Positions 1 through 6,335 of a stretch of DNA of 6,335 nt are shown here, piece after piece (positions within the stretch are counted from its first letter, which is position 1; each line of letters begins with the position of its first letter). Both the position numbers and the translations under genes were made by a program. This stretch comes from Planctomycetota bacterium (lineage in GTDB: Bacteria; Planctomycetota; Brocadiia; Brocadiales; Bathyanammoxibiaceae), in assembly GCA_030623665.1 (NCBI GenBank), contig JAUXLO010000108.1, positions 1 through 6,335 of the forward strand. The letters run 5' to 3'. The notes below the pieces were generated by a model. It did not search any database. It worked only from the letters and a program-made list of their open reading frames with translations, and was not told the DNA's origin.

Positions 1-10
1 ACAGCCCGTA

Positions 11-96
11 GGGTATTGGGTTAGTATTCAGCATCTGAGAGAACTACAGGGGAGACCAAGGGTTGAATCTCCCGCCCCCGGGCAATCCTCATACCC
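11..96. other. Potential long stem-loop of unknown nature
   Basis: GGGTAT at 11-16 can pair with ATACCC at 91-96. After a small internal loop, GGGTT at 18-22 can pair with AATCC at 84-88 (one G-T wobble). Inside the enclosed stretch, GGGAGA at 50-55 can pair with TCTCCC at 68-73 around a 12-base loop. A competing long-range pairing is GCCCG 4-8 with CGGGC 79-83. The arrangement could be a structured RNA or the inverted repeat of a small decayed element. The interior does not fit a tRNA or any riboswitch I can name, and no promoter is visible because the window begins here. Confidence 0.2.
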
Positions 97-244
97 CCTG
101 ACTACAAAGGATCCTACTGAAAAACCCTTTTCATTGGTCTTTAGTATATCACAAAACCCCCCAATTTGGAGACACGGTGACGGATTTTTATCAAGAAAAC
201 CGTCTTTGCTGCCTTTTGGGGATGCCCCGCGGCAATGCCAAGAG

Positions 245-300
245 GTACGCGACCAAGGGTCAAGGCGGAGGGTGCCTTCGAGGGTTTTCCTGTCGGGTAC
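245..300. other. Cluster of adjacent small hairpins closed by GTAC/GTAC
   Basis: Three short stem-loops sit almost back to back: GACC/GGTC with loop AAG (251-261), AAGGC/GCCTT with a 7-base loop (262-278), and AGG/CCT with a 5-base loop (281-291). The flanks GTAC 245-248 and GTAC 297-300 can pair, which would give a four-way-junction-like fold. Just upstream, GGGG 218-221 and CCCC 225-228 form another hairpin inside TGCC 210-213 / GGCA 231-234. Individual stems are short, so chance is a real alternative. I recognise no known RNA family. Confidence 0.15.
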
Positions 301-391
301 AACTAGCCAGCAAGTTCCATGCCTCTTTCCTGTTCACAACATTATTCCTTATACCCTGGGAACTTAAGTTGATATTATAGGCCGGCCCCTC

Positions 392-407
392 TGGCACATC
401 AATGCCA
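392..407. promoter_or_regulatory. Inverted repeat TGGCA-N6-TGCCA upstream of promoter
   Basis: Perfect 5-base arms (392-396 and 403-407) around a 6-base spacer, ending 9 bases before the -35 box at 417. This position suits an activator or other dimeric regulator site for the rhomboid-dapB unit. There is no T-run after it, so it is not a terminator. The arms are short, and assignment as an operator is inference. Confidence 0.25.
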
Positions 408-416
408 TTCAGCATC

Positions 417-444
417 TTGACATTTATCCCGAAAATAGTATAGT
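417..444 (+). promoter_or_regulatory. Sigma70-like promoter for the rhomboid-dapB unit
   Basis: A perfect -35 box TTGACA (417-422) is followed after 16 bases by a -10 box TATAGT (439-444, five of six consensus). Transcription would start near 450, giving a leader of roughly 70 bases before the GTG at 523. No terminator lies between this promoter and dapB, so both genes would be read from it. Confidence 0.7.
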
Positions 445-507
445 TATGGAGTTGCTTAGGGTATGAATTCGCAAATGAAATACGATAGTAGAGCGTAAGG
501 GAGACAC

Positions 508-515
508 AAGGAAGG
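508..515 (+). promoter_or_regulatory. Ribosome binding site deciding the GTG start at 523
   Basis: AAGGAAGG ends 7 bases before the GTG codon at 523, a good Shine-Dalgarno match and spacing. The next in-frame candidate, ATG at 553 (residue 11), has no comparable purine tract, so the GTG is preferred. Confidence 0.65.
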
Positions 516-522
516 CCAGCAC

Positions 523-1383
523 GTGAGTCAGTGGTATCCACCGGAATTTGGTATGTCCTTTGGCAGCAAGTGGACAAAGGTCATAAAAATACTCATCTCC
601 GTCAACGTAGGTATATTCATCCTCCAGCTCCTGTTTTTTTCCATAAGCACTCAATGGAGCGGTGGTAAACCTGTTGGAGGGATCGAGCATGGCTACCCGG
701 ACCCGTTCACTAAGCTCTTCTGGTTCTACCCGCCCGACACGTTTGGCAACCTCTGGCTTTGGCAGCTCTTCAGCTACACCTTCCTTCACAGTATATACGA
801 CCCCTGGCACCTTATCATAAATATGTTCGCCCTCTGGATGTTCGGTGCCGACGTAGAAAGGACCATGGGCACAAGGAAGTTTCTTACCTTGTACTTCGGC
901 GCCGGTGTATTTTCCGCATTGTTGAGTACATTGCTCGGTTCTGAGAGTGCCATATTGGGTGCATCAGGTGCTATCTTTGCCGTGGAAGTGGCTTTTGCCA
1001 TGTTTTTCCCCGAGGCCACCATAATACTGTTCATATTTCCCATAAAGGCCAAACACCTTGTCATGATATTTGCGGGTATAACGGCCCTGAACTGTCTACT
1101 GCCTAGTGGGGGAAACATAGCCTACTACGCACATCTGGGAGGGCTGCTTTACGGCTTCTTGTTTGTCAGGTATGAGCCGAGGCTCTGGGGCATGATCGAG
1201 ATTTGGCAGGCCAAGCAAAGAGAGAGGGAAATGAGGGAAGGTGTGGAGATACGCAGAAGGGTGGACAGGATCCTGGAGAAAGTAAACCGCGGGGGCATGG
1301 AAAACCTTACAAAGAAAGAGCTGGAGTTTCTGCAAAATGCCAGCAGGAAGTACAGAAAATGGCAAACCGAGCGAAAGGCATGA
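523..1383 (+). CDS. Rhomboid-family intramembrane serine protease
   Basis: A 286-residue polytopic membrane protein. Rhomboids cleave transmembrane substrates within the bilayer using a Ser-His dyad. The nucleophile motif GASG is at residues 146-149 (Ser148), the catalytic His204 lies in AHLGG, and the oxyanion/HxxxN motif is HLIIN at 96-100, in the expected order. Hydrophobic stretches near residues 20-42, 78-110, 120-140, 145-163, 165-187 and 196-215 fit the six-helix core. After the last helix comes a highly charged cytosolic tail (about 220-286) with Trp/Gln/Arg-rich helix and a segment LTKKELEFL. Similar short C-terminal domains occur on many bacterial rhomboids. Translation starts at GTG with a good ribosome site. 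The stop is 3 bases before dapB, so the two are co-transcribed. The substrate is unknown and cannot be inferred from context. Confidence 0.93.
   Translation: MSQWYPPEFGMSFGSKWTKVIKILISVNVGIFILQLLFFSISTQWSGGKPVGGIEHGYPDPFTKLFWFYPPDTFGNLWLWQLFSYTFLHSIYDPWHLIINMFALWMFGADVERTMGTRKFLTLYFGAGVFSALLSTLLGSESAILGASGAIFAVEVAFAMFFPEATIILFIFPIKAKHLVMIFAGITALNCLLPSGGNIAYYAHLGGLLYGFLFVRYEPRLWGMIEIWQAKQREREMREGVEIRRRVDRILEKVNRGGMENLTKKELEFLQNASRKYRKWQTERKA
1373..1378 (+). promoter_or_regulatory. dapB ribosome binding site inside the rhomboid gene end
   Basis: GAAAGG lies in the last codons of the rhomboid gene and ends 8 bases before the dapB ATG at 1387, which supports that start and implies translational coupling or at least operon organisation. 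Confidence 0.6.
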
Positions 1384-1386
1384 CAT

Positions 1387-2178
1387 ATGGTTAAAGTTGC
1401 GGTTAATGGAGCCTGTGGCCGCATGGGCTCAAAGGTGGTGGCAAACGTATGGAAGGACAAAGAGCTCCAGCTTGTAGCAGCACTCGAGAGAGGGGGTCAT
1501 CCTCTCCTGGGCCAAGATATTGGGTCTGCCCTGGGAGAGAAGGAATGTGGTATAAAGGTAGCGCGGGAATTTGACGGTAGTGCGGACGTCCTCATTGACT
1601 TTTCAGAGCCAGCCTCCAGTGTAGAGAAGGCGACACATTGCGCCTCTGTGGGCACGGCCCTGATAATTTGTACCACGGGCCACAGCCTGGAGCAGACCTC
1701 TAAGATTAAGGAAGCCGCCCATCAGGTGCCATGTCTTATTAGCCCAAATATGAGTCTTGGGGTAAATCTCATCTTTCAGCTTGCAGCCCAGGTAGCGAAG
1801 GCACTGGGAGATGATTACGACATTGAGATTGTAGAAACACATCACCGGTTTAAGAAAGATGCCCCAAGCGGCACGGCACTTAAGATTGCTCAGGAAATCT
1901 GTAGGGCAAGAAACAAGAAGCTGGAGGACGTGGTCATTTACGGCCGCGAAGGTCTTGTCGGTGAACGCCCCCATGGAGAGATAGGCATACACGCGCTAAG
2001 GGTAGGTGACACAGTGGGAGACCACAAGGTTATTTTCGGAAACCTTGGAGAGACCGTTGAACTCGTCCACAGCGCTCACAGCCGTGACACCTTTGCCGCG
2101 GGTGCCGTTAAGGCGGCAAAATTTATTGTGAATAAGCCACCGGGACTCTATGAGATGAAGGACGTGATAAAAGTATAG
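1387..2178 (+). CDS. dapB: 4-hydroxy-tetrahydrodipicolinate reductase (DapB)
   Basis: A 263-residue cytosolic enzyme that reduces the DapA product with NAD(P)H to tetrahydrodipicolinate, the second dedicated step towards meso-diaminopimelate and lysine. The N-terminal dinucleotide-binding loop NGACGRMG is at residues 7-14. CTTGH (95-99) and SPNMSLGVN (119-127) match the conserved cofactor and hinge segments. The signature ETHHRFKKDAPSGTA (150-164) carries the catalytic His152/His153, the substrate Lys156 and the PSGTA phosphate/carboxylate-binding loop. The end, GLYEMKDV, is typical. Length is within the normal range of about 240-275. It starts 3 bases after the rhomboid stop and shares its promoter; no terminator is obvious after the TAG. 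No dapA or other lysine gene is in view, so this is a scattered pathway gene. Confidence 0.97.
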   Translation: MVKVAVNGACGRMGSKVVANVWKDKELQLVAALERGGHPLLGQDIGSALGEKECGIKVAREFDGSADVLIDFSEPASSVEKATHCASVGTALIICTTGHSLEQTSKIKEAAHQVPCLISPNMSLGVNLIFQLAAQVAKALGDDYDIEIVETHHRFKKDAPSGTALKIAQEICRARNKKLEDVVIYGREGLVGERPHGEIGIHALRVGDTVGDHKVIFGNLGETVELVHSAHSRDTFAAGAVKAAKFIVNKPPGLYEMKDVIKV

Positions 2179-2211
2179 CAAATCCCGCCCTTATTCCCAC
2201 CGTTCAGAAAC

Positions 2212-2239
2212 TTGAAAAAGCCGATAATCATGTTATAAT
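2212..2239 (+). promoter_or_regulatory. Strong sigma70-like, extended -10 promoter for dnaK
   Basis: The -35 box TTGAAA (2212-2217) is followed after 16 bases by a perfect -10 box TATAAT (2234-2239) preceded by TG at 2231-2232, an extended -10. Transcription would start near 2246, giving a leader of about 87 bases. The preceding C makes CTTGAAA at 2211-2217, which resembles the heat-shock sigma32 -35 element, but no CCCCAT-type -10 is present at the right distance. No CIRCE (TTAGCACTC-N9-GAGTGCTAA) lies in the gap 2179-2332. Confidence 0.75.
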
Positions 2240-2261
2240 AGAAGATTAAGCATAAACATCT

Positions 2262-2285
2262 GCATTCGTTGAGTCGTTCAAATGC
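2262..2285 (+). promoter_or_regulatory. Imperfect inverted repeat in the dnaK leader
   Basis: GCAT (2262-2265) can pair with ATGC (2282-2285) and, after a 3-base bulge, TTGA (2269-2272) with TCAA (2278-2281), closing a 5-base loop. It starts about 16 bases after the predicted transcript start, so it could be a repressor site or an RNA hairpin. The sequence matches no heat-shock operator I know. Confidence 0.3.
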
Positions 2286-2298
2286 CTTAAATTAGGTA

Positions 2299-2321
2299 CC
2301 TTTTTTGCAAGTTGTGAAAGG
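2299..2321 (+). promoter_or_regulatory. Possible hairpin masking the dnaK ribosome binding site
   Basis: The Shine-Dalgarno AAAGGAG (2317-2323) ends 9 bases before the ATG at 2333. CCTTTT at 2299-2304 can pair with GAAAGG at 2316-2321 (five Watson-Crick pairs plus one wobble) around an 11-base loop. A weak U-rich helix over the ribosome site is the design of simple RNA thermometers. Pyrimidine tracts pair with purine-rich ribosome sites easily by chance, so this is a candidate only. Confidence 0.3.
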
Positions 2322-2332
2322 AGAGCGTTTCG

Positions 2333-4249
2333 ATGGCTGAGAGGGAGAAGATAATCGGTATAGACTTGGGCACCACTAACTCCGTTGTGGCGGTGATGGA
2401 GGGTGACCAGGCCTCGGTGATAATCAATCCCCAGGGCAGCAGGCTCACTCCTTCTTGCGTGGCGTTTACGGATAAGGGTGAACGTTTGGTAGGCCAGCTG
2501 GCCAAGCGACAGGCCATTATAAACCCGAGGAATACCATCTTCTCTATAAAACGTTTTATGGGCAGGAGGCATAGCGAAGTATCAGAGGAAGAAAAGCTTG
2601 TTCCGTTCAAGATAGTAGGCGCACCGGAAGAGCCCGTAAAGGTAGAAATAAAGGGCAAGGACTACACTCCGCCAGAGATATCTGCCATGGTCCTTCAAGA
2701 CCTGAAGAAGACAGCGGAGGAATATCTCGGTCACCCGGTCAAAAAGGCCGTTATTACCGTACCTGCCTATTTCAATGACAGCCAGCGCCAGGCCACCAAA
2801 GACGCCGGCAAGATTGCCGGGCTGGACGTCGTAAGGATAATCAATGAACCGACGGCCTCATGTCTTTCCTACGGCCTTGAAAAGAAGAAGACAGGCAAGT
2901 TGGCTGTCTTCGACCTTGGGGGTGGGACATTTGACATATCCATCCTGGAAGTAGGAGAAGGGGTATTCCAGGTCCTTTCCACAAACGGGGATACCCACCT
3001 TGGAGGGGATGACCTGGATGAGGTCCTTATGAATTATATAGCGGATGAATTCCAGAGGGAGCATGGTATAGACCTTAGAAAAGACCCCATGGCCCACCAG
3101 CGCCTGAAGGAAGCCGCAGAGAAGGCAAAATGTGAGCTTTCCAGCTCCATGAGTACGGACATGAACCTGCCATTTATTACTGCAGACCAGACAGGGCCAA
3201 AGCACCTTACAGCCAACATTACACGGGCAAAGTTTGAGCAATTGGTAGAACACCTGGTACAGAGGTGTAAAGGGCCGTGCGAGAATGCCCTAGCCGATGC
3301 AAAAATCTCTGCCGATGACATAGATGAAGTAATCCTGGTGGGTGGTCAGACCAGGATGCCCAAAGTGCAGCAGATGGTAAAAGAGATATTCAAGAAAGAG
3401 CCGACCAAGGGTGTAAACCCTGATGAAGTAGTGGGCATGGGGGCCGCCATCCAGGGGGCCGTGCTCTCCGGTGAGGTTCGCGATGTGCTCCTGTTAGACG
3501 TAACACCACTCTCGTTGGGTATTGAGACCCTGGGCGGTGTGATGACCACACTGATTCAGAGAAACACCACCATACCTACGGGTAAGAAGGAGGTGTTTTC
3601 CACCGCTGCCGACAGCCAGACGGCTGTTGACATCCACGTCCTACAGGGAGAACGTTCCATGTCCAAGGATAACCGCACCCTGGGTCGCTTTCAGCTGGCT
3701 GGCCTTCCACCGGCTCCCAGGGGTGTCCCTCAGATAGAGGTCTCTTTCGACATAGACGCTAACGGTATCCTGAACGTCAACGCAAAGGACACTGGTACCG
3801 GCAAGGAGCAGTCTGTTATCATAAAATCCTCTTCCGGCCTCTCAGAAGAAGAGATAAAAAAGATGGAGAAGGAGGCGGAAAAGTATAGTGAAGAGGATAA
3901 GAAGGCCAGGGAGCTGGCTGACGCAAGAAACCAGGCTGACCAGGTGGTATACGCCACGGAGAAGACCCTGAAAGAGCATGGGGAGAAGATAGGTCAGGCA
4001 GACAGAGACGCCGTGACCAGGGCGCTGGATAGGGTCAAGTCCCTGAAGGACAGTAACAACGCCGAAGAGATAAATAAGGCGATCGAAGAGCTGACCCAGG
4101 CCTCCCACAAGCTGGCCCAGGTCATGTATGAGTCCACGGCAAAGCGGGGGGAAGCTCAGGGTCCAGACGCCGGGGCGGCAGGCGGCAAAAAAGAAGAGAA
4201 GGGAAAGGGCGAAGAGGTCATTGACGCTGACTTTGACGTAAAGGACTAG
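2333..4249 (+). CDS. dnaK: Chaperone protein DnaK (Hsp70)
   Basis: A complete 638-residue Hsp70, the ATP-driven cytosolic chaperone that binds exposed hydrophobic peptides with DnaJ and GrpE as partners and hands aggregates to ClpB. The nucleotide-binding domain (about 1-384) shows GIDLGTTNS (9-17), Lys73 in [13 protein letters not shown] (171-175), DLGGGTFD (194-201, with Thr199) and HLGGDDLD (222-229). The interdomain linker VLLLD is at 385-389. The substrate-binding beta domain spans about 390-500, and a charged helical lid about 503-603. A Gly/Lys/Glu-rich tail ends in [12 protein letters not shown], the conserved bacterial C-terminal motif. It has its own strong promoter and ribosome site and ends just before an intrinsic terminator. 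grpE and dnaJ are not adjacent here. One mild oddity is five cysteines (42, 177, 267, 312, 316), the last two as RCKGPC. Confidence 0.99.
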   Translation: MAEREKIIGIDLGTTNSVVAVMEGDQASVIINPQGSRLTPSCVAFTDKGERLVGQLAKRQAIINPRNTIFSIKRFMGRRHSEVSEEEKLVPFKIVGAPEEPVKVEIKGKDYTPPEISAMVLQDLKKTAEEYLGHPVKKAVITVPAYFNDSQRQATKDAGKIAGLDVVRIINEPTASCLSYGLEKKKTGKLAVFDLGGGTFDISILEVGEGVFQVLSTNGDTHLGGDDLDEVLMNYIADEFQREHGIDLRKDPMAHQRLKEAAEKAKCELSSSMSTDMNLPFITADQTGPKHLTANITRAKFEQLVEHLVQRCKGPCENALADAKISADDIDEVILVGGQTRMPKVQQMVKEIFKKEPTKGVNPDEVVGMGAAIQGAVLSGEVRDVLLLDVTPLSLGIETLGGVMTTLIQRNTTIPTGKKEVFSTAADSQTAVDIHVLQGERSMSKDNRTLGRFQLAGLPPAPRGVPQIEVSFDIDANGILNVNAKDTGTGKEQSVIIKSSSGLSEEEIKKMEKEAEKYSEEDKKARELADARNQADQVVYATEKTLKEHGEKIGQADRDAVTRALDRVKSLKDSNNAEEINKAIEELTQASHKLAQVMYESTAKRGEAQGPDAGAAGGKKEEKGKGEEVIDADFDVKD

Positions 4250-4279
4250 TCACACGATGTTGACTTTATATCGCACAGA

Positions 4280-4305
4280 GGTCGGGTCTAGTCCCGGCCT
4301 TTTTT
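4280..4305 (+). terminator. Rho-independent terminator after dnaK
   Basis: GGTCGGG (4280-4286) pairs with CCCGGCC (4293-4299), seven pairs with one wobble, around the loop TCTAGT. Six T follow at 4300-4305, then GTTT. It begins 31 bases after the dnaK stop. The T-run ends only 22 bases before the clpB ATG, leaving no room for a promoter between them, so it would act as a partial terminator or attenuator for clpB unless clpB has a promoter upstream of the stem. Confidence 0.85.
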
Positions 4306-4326
4306 GTTTGAGGTAAAGTGAAGAGG
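4298..4326 (+). promoter_or_regulatory. Possible alternative hairpin over the clpB ribosome site
   Basis: CCTTTTT (4298-4304), formed by the last stem bases and the T-run of the terminator, can pair with GAAGAGG (4320-4326), seven pairs including two wobbles, around a 15-base loop. The purines GAAGAGG end one base before the ATG at 4328, too close for an ideal Shine-Dalgarno; GAGGT at 4310-4314 lies 13 bases upstream, rather far, inside the loop. Which one the ribosome uses is unclear. The pairing shares C4298-C4299 with the terminator, so the two folds exclude each other. Confidence 0.25.
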
Positions 4327-4327
4327 T

Positions 4328-6335
4328 ATGAGACTCGACAAGCTCACAATAAAGGCACAGGGGGCCATACAAGAGGCACAGCAGGTTGCCCAGTCTAAGG
4401 GGCAGCAGCAGATAGAATCCGTACACCTCCTTTTGGCCCTGATTGAGCAGGAACAGGGCATAGTGGGGCCAATCCTTGAGAAATTGGGTGTGAACAAAGA
4501 CTACATATATTCTCAGTGCCATGATGCAATCGAGAAGCTCCCGCAGGTAAGCGGTGCCGCAGCCATCGGCCAGGTCTACATAAGCCCCGAACTCAACGAG
4601 ATACTGAACGCCTCGTGGGAAGAGGCCCAAAGGCTAAAGGACGAATACCTTAGTACGGAACATATCCTCCTGGCCATGTCAGGCAAGAAGGAGAGTACCG
4701 CCGGCCGCATCCTGGTAGATGCCGGTGTGAAGAGAAACGAATTACTGCAGGCCCTCCAGTCCTTTCGCGGCTCCCACAGGGTTACGGACCCCAACCCCGA
4801 GGATAAATACAAGGCGCTTGAGCGCTACAGCCGCGATCTCGTACAATTGGCCAGGCAGGCCAAACTCGACCCTGTGATAGGCAGAGACGACGAGATAAGA
4901 CGTGTTATCCAGGTGCTCTCGAGACGGACCAAGAATAATCCTGTACTTATAGGTGAGCCGGGTGTAGGTAAGACAGCGATCGTCGAGGGCCTGGCGCAGC
5001 GTATTGTAAGCGGCGACGTGCCGGAGGGGCTCAAGAATAAGCGTGTGATGGCACTTGACATGGGCGCGCTCATTGCGGGCACAAAATACCGGGGGGAATT
5101 TGAGGACCGTCTCAAGGCCGTGCTCAAGGAGATAGGTGAGGCAGAGGGCAGTGTAATACTCTTCATAGATGAGTTGCATACGGTGGTGGGTGCAGGGGCG
5201 GCAGAGGGGGCAGTAGATGCGTCAAACCTATTAAAACCTGCCCTTGCAAGGGGAGAGCTGCGTTGTGTTGGTGCCACCACCTTGGATGAGTATCATAAAC
5301 ATATCGAAAAGGATGCCGCCCTTGAGCGTCGTTTTCAACCCGTTTATGTAGGCCAGCCTAATGTGGAAGATACTATCGCCATCCTCCGCGGCCTCAAAGA
5401 GCGCTACGAGGTGCACCACGGTGTTCGTATAAAGGACTCGGCCCTGGTCGCCGCCAGCACGCTGTCTCATCGCTACATAAGCGACCGTTTTCTGCCTGAT
5501 AAGGCCATAGACCTTATAGATGAGGCGGGATCCAAGCTGAGGATTGAGCTGGACAGTATGCCTACCGAGCTTGACGAGGTAGAGCGCAAGATTATGCAGT
5601 TGGAGATAGAACGAGAGGCCCTAAAAAAGGAGAAGGACCGTGCCTCCAAAGAGAGAAAGGCTCGGGTAGAGAAACAAATCGCAGACATGAGGGAAGACCT
5701 CAGTGTGCTTAAGGCACAGTGGGAGAACGAGAAGGGTGCAATAAAGGAGATACAGGACCTGAAGGCAAAGATAGACCAGGCCCGCGCCGATGAAAAGGCC
5801 GCCGAGCGACAGGGAGACCTGGGCAAGGTGGCGGAGATACGCTACGGCCGCATCAGGGAGTATGAAGAGGAGATAAAGAAGAAGCACGAAAAACTCGCTG
5901 AGATACAGAAGGAAAAATGTCTGCTGAAGGAGGAGGTTGACGCCGATGATGTGGCTGAAGTGGTGTCAACGTGGACGGGAGTCCCCGTCTCCAAGCTCCT
6001 TGAGGGTGAGAAGCAGAAATTGCTCAAGATGGAAGACAGGCTTGAAGAGAGGGTAGTGGGCCAGGAGGCGGCGGTGAGGGCAGTTTCTGATGCGGTGAGG
6101 CGTGCCAGGGCCGGACTTCAGGACCCCAATAGACCCGTGGGTTCTTTTATCTTTCTTGGTCCCACAGGCGTGGGAAAAACCGAGTTGTGCCGCGCGCTGG
6201 CTGAGTTCCTTTTTGACGATGAGAACGCTATGGTGAGGATTGATATGTCCGAGTTCATGGAACAGCACGCTGTGGCTAGGCTGATTGGGGCGCCCCCAGG
6301 TTACGTAGGATCTGAGGAGGGGGGCAGACTGACGG
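4328..6335 (+). CDS. clpB: ATP-dependent disaggregase ClpB (partial, 3' end outside window)
   Basis: The first 669 codons of a ClpB/Hsp104 hexameric AAA+ disaggregase, which threads aggregated protein through its pore together with DnaK. The frame is open to the window edge; about 200 C-terminal residues are expected beyond it. Start ATG 4328 gives the classic [11 protein letters not shown] beginning, and an in-frame TGA at 4319 excludes an earlier start. In order: Clp N domain (about 1-145); AAA1 with Walker A GEPGVGKT (209-216), pore-loop Tyr254 in KYRGEF, Walker B acids Asp281-Glu282 and arginine fingers Arg334-Arg335; a full-length coiled-coil middle domain (about 411-545), which separates ClpB from the shorter-linker ClpC and Clp[10 protein letters not shown] from Trp549; AAA2 Walker A GPTGVGKT (611-618) and pore-loop Tyr659 in GYVG. 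All key residues visible are intact. It follows dnaK by 78 bases across a terminator. Confidence 0.98.
   Translation, partial: MRLDKLTIKAQGAIQEAQQVAQSKGQQQIESVHLLLALIEQEQGIVGPILEKLGVNKDYIYSQCHDAIEKLPQVSGAAAIGQVYISPELNEILNASWEEAQRLKDEYLSTEHILLAMSGKKESTAGRILVDAGVKRNELLQALQSFRGSHRVTDPNPEDKYKALERYSRDLVQLARQAKLDPVIGRDDEIRRVIQVLSRRTKNNPVLIGEPGVGKTAIVEGLAQRIVSGDVPEGLKNKRVMALDMGALIAGTKYRGEFEDRLKAVLKEIGEAEGSVILFIDELHTVVGAGAAEGAVDASNLLKPALARGELRCVGATTLDEYHKHIEKDAALERRFQPVYVGQPNVEDTIAILRGLKERYEVHHGVRIKDSALVAASTLSHRYISDRFLPDKAIDLIDEAGSKLRIELDSMPTELDEVERKIMQLEIEREALKKEKDRASKERKARVEKQIADMREDLSVLKAQWENEKGAIKEIQDLKAKIDQARADEKAAERQGDLGKVAEIRYGRIREYEEEIKKKHEKLAEIQKEKCLLKEEVDADDVAEVVSTWTGVPVSKLLEGEKQKLLKMEDRLEERVVGQEAAVRAVSDAVRRARAGLQDPNRPVGSFIFLGPTGVGKTELCRALAEFLFDDENAMVRIDMSEFMEQHAVARLIGAPPGYVGSEEGGRLT

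Larger units (their letters stand above)
1..416. other. Upstream region without a convincing gene; open frame 2-367
   Basis: No gene can be assigned with confidence here. On the + strand, frame 2 has no stop from the window edge to a TAA at 365-367, about 121 codons, so it could be the 3' end of a gene starting outside the window. Against that, the translation is rich in Pro, Ser, Arg and Gln, has no domain or hydrophobic pattern I recognise, and the possible internal start (TTG at 134) lacks a clear ribosome-binding site. The complementary strand over 1-130 is interrupted by stops in the frames I read. The stretch also holds several inverted repeats (11-96, 209-234, 245-300, 392-407), more consistent with non-coding or decayed sequence. 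The palindrome GGCCGGCC lies at 380-387. It could be a gene remnant, a structured RNA locus or plain intergenic DNA. Confidence 0.35.

Noticed and set aside
1..100. tRNA or tmRNA 3' part suggested by GGGTTGAATC followed by CTCCC
   Set aside because: The T-loop-like stretch lacks the TTC core, the T stem does not sit next to a 3' acceptor strand, no anticodon arm forms, and no CCA-like end is present.
235..310. Lysine riboswitch in front of the rhomboid-dapB unit (AGAGGTACGCGA resembles its opening motif)
   Set aside because: The remaining conserved blocks of the lysine element are absent, and the stretch lies upstream of the predicted promoter at 417-444, so it would not be in the transcript.
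463..498. Eleven-codon leader peptide MNSQMKYDSRA before the rhomboid gene
   Set aside because: The ribosome site would overlap the predicted transcript start, there is no run of regulatory codons, and no attenuator follows.
424..810. Antisense open frame opposite the start of the rhomboid gene
   Set aside because: It is the reverse shadow of a well-supported gene and its product shows no family features; the same applies to the other antisense frames under dapB, dnaK and clpB.
2179..2332. CIRCE/HrcA operator upstream of dnaK
   Set aside because: Neither arm (TTAGCACTC or GAGTGCTAA) is present, even with a few mismatches allowed by eye.
4328..6335. ClpC or ClpA instead of ClpB
   Set aside because: The long middle coiled-coil between the two ATPase modules, the [11 protein letters not shown] start and the spacing of the Walker motifs match ClpB.
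1..6335. CRISPR array, insertion sequence, toxin-antitoxin or defence system
   Set aside because: No regularly spaced direct repeats, transposase, target-site duplication or defence-family protein is visible; the genes are housekeeping.

Overview
The window carries three complete genes and the first part of a fourth, all on the + strand, preceded by about 0.4 kb with no convincing gene. The order is rhomboid-family intramembrane protease, dapB, dnaK, then clpB cut off by the window edge. Base composition is close to balanced and all four proteins are clearly bacterial. The DnaK and ClpB sequences are conventional and do not fix the lineage. Some DnaK stretches (the GPKHL segment, the RCKGPC helix, the [12 protein letters not shown] tail) remind me of Planctomycetota-type deep-branching bacteria, but that is a low-confidence impression.

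Region by region: bases 1-416 hold an open but atypical frame (2-367) and several stretches that could fold as RNA, none matching a family I can name. A strong sigma70-like promoter (TTGACA-N16-TATAGT, 417-444), with a small inverted repeat just upstream, is well placed to drive a two-gene unit. That unit is a GTG-started rhomboid protease (523-1383) followed 3 bases later by dapB (1387-2178), which encodes the lysine/meso-diaminopimelate pathway reductase. A 154-base gap follows, with a second strong promoter (TTGAAA-N16-TATAAT with an extended -10, 2212-2239) and a structured leader. It leads into dnaK (2333-4249), a full-length 638-residue Hsp70. A canonical intrinsic terminator (4280-4305) closes dnaK, yet clpB starts only 22 bases beyond its T-run (4328 to the window end, 669 codons seen).

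Functionally, the right half is the DnaK/ClpB bichaperone disaggregation pair placed head to tail, without grpE or dnaJ between them and without a CIRCE operator. The left half pairs a membrane protease with a cell-wall/lysine precursor enzyme, probably by transcriptional convenience. I see no clear undescribed system. The observations most worth a second look concern regulation. Both chaperone genes have a CCTTTTTTG tract about 25 bases before their ATG that can pair with their own ribosome-binding purines. The clpB tract is also part of the dnaK terminator, so terminator and ribosome-site hairpin are mutually exclusive at their overlap.
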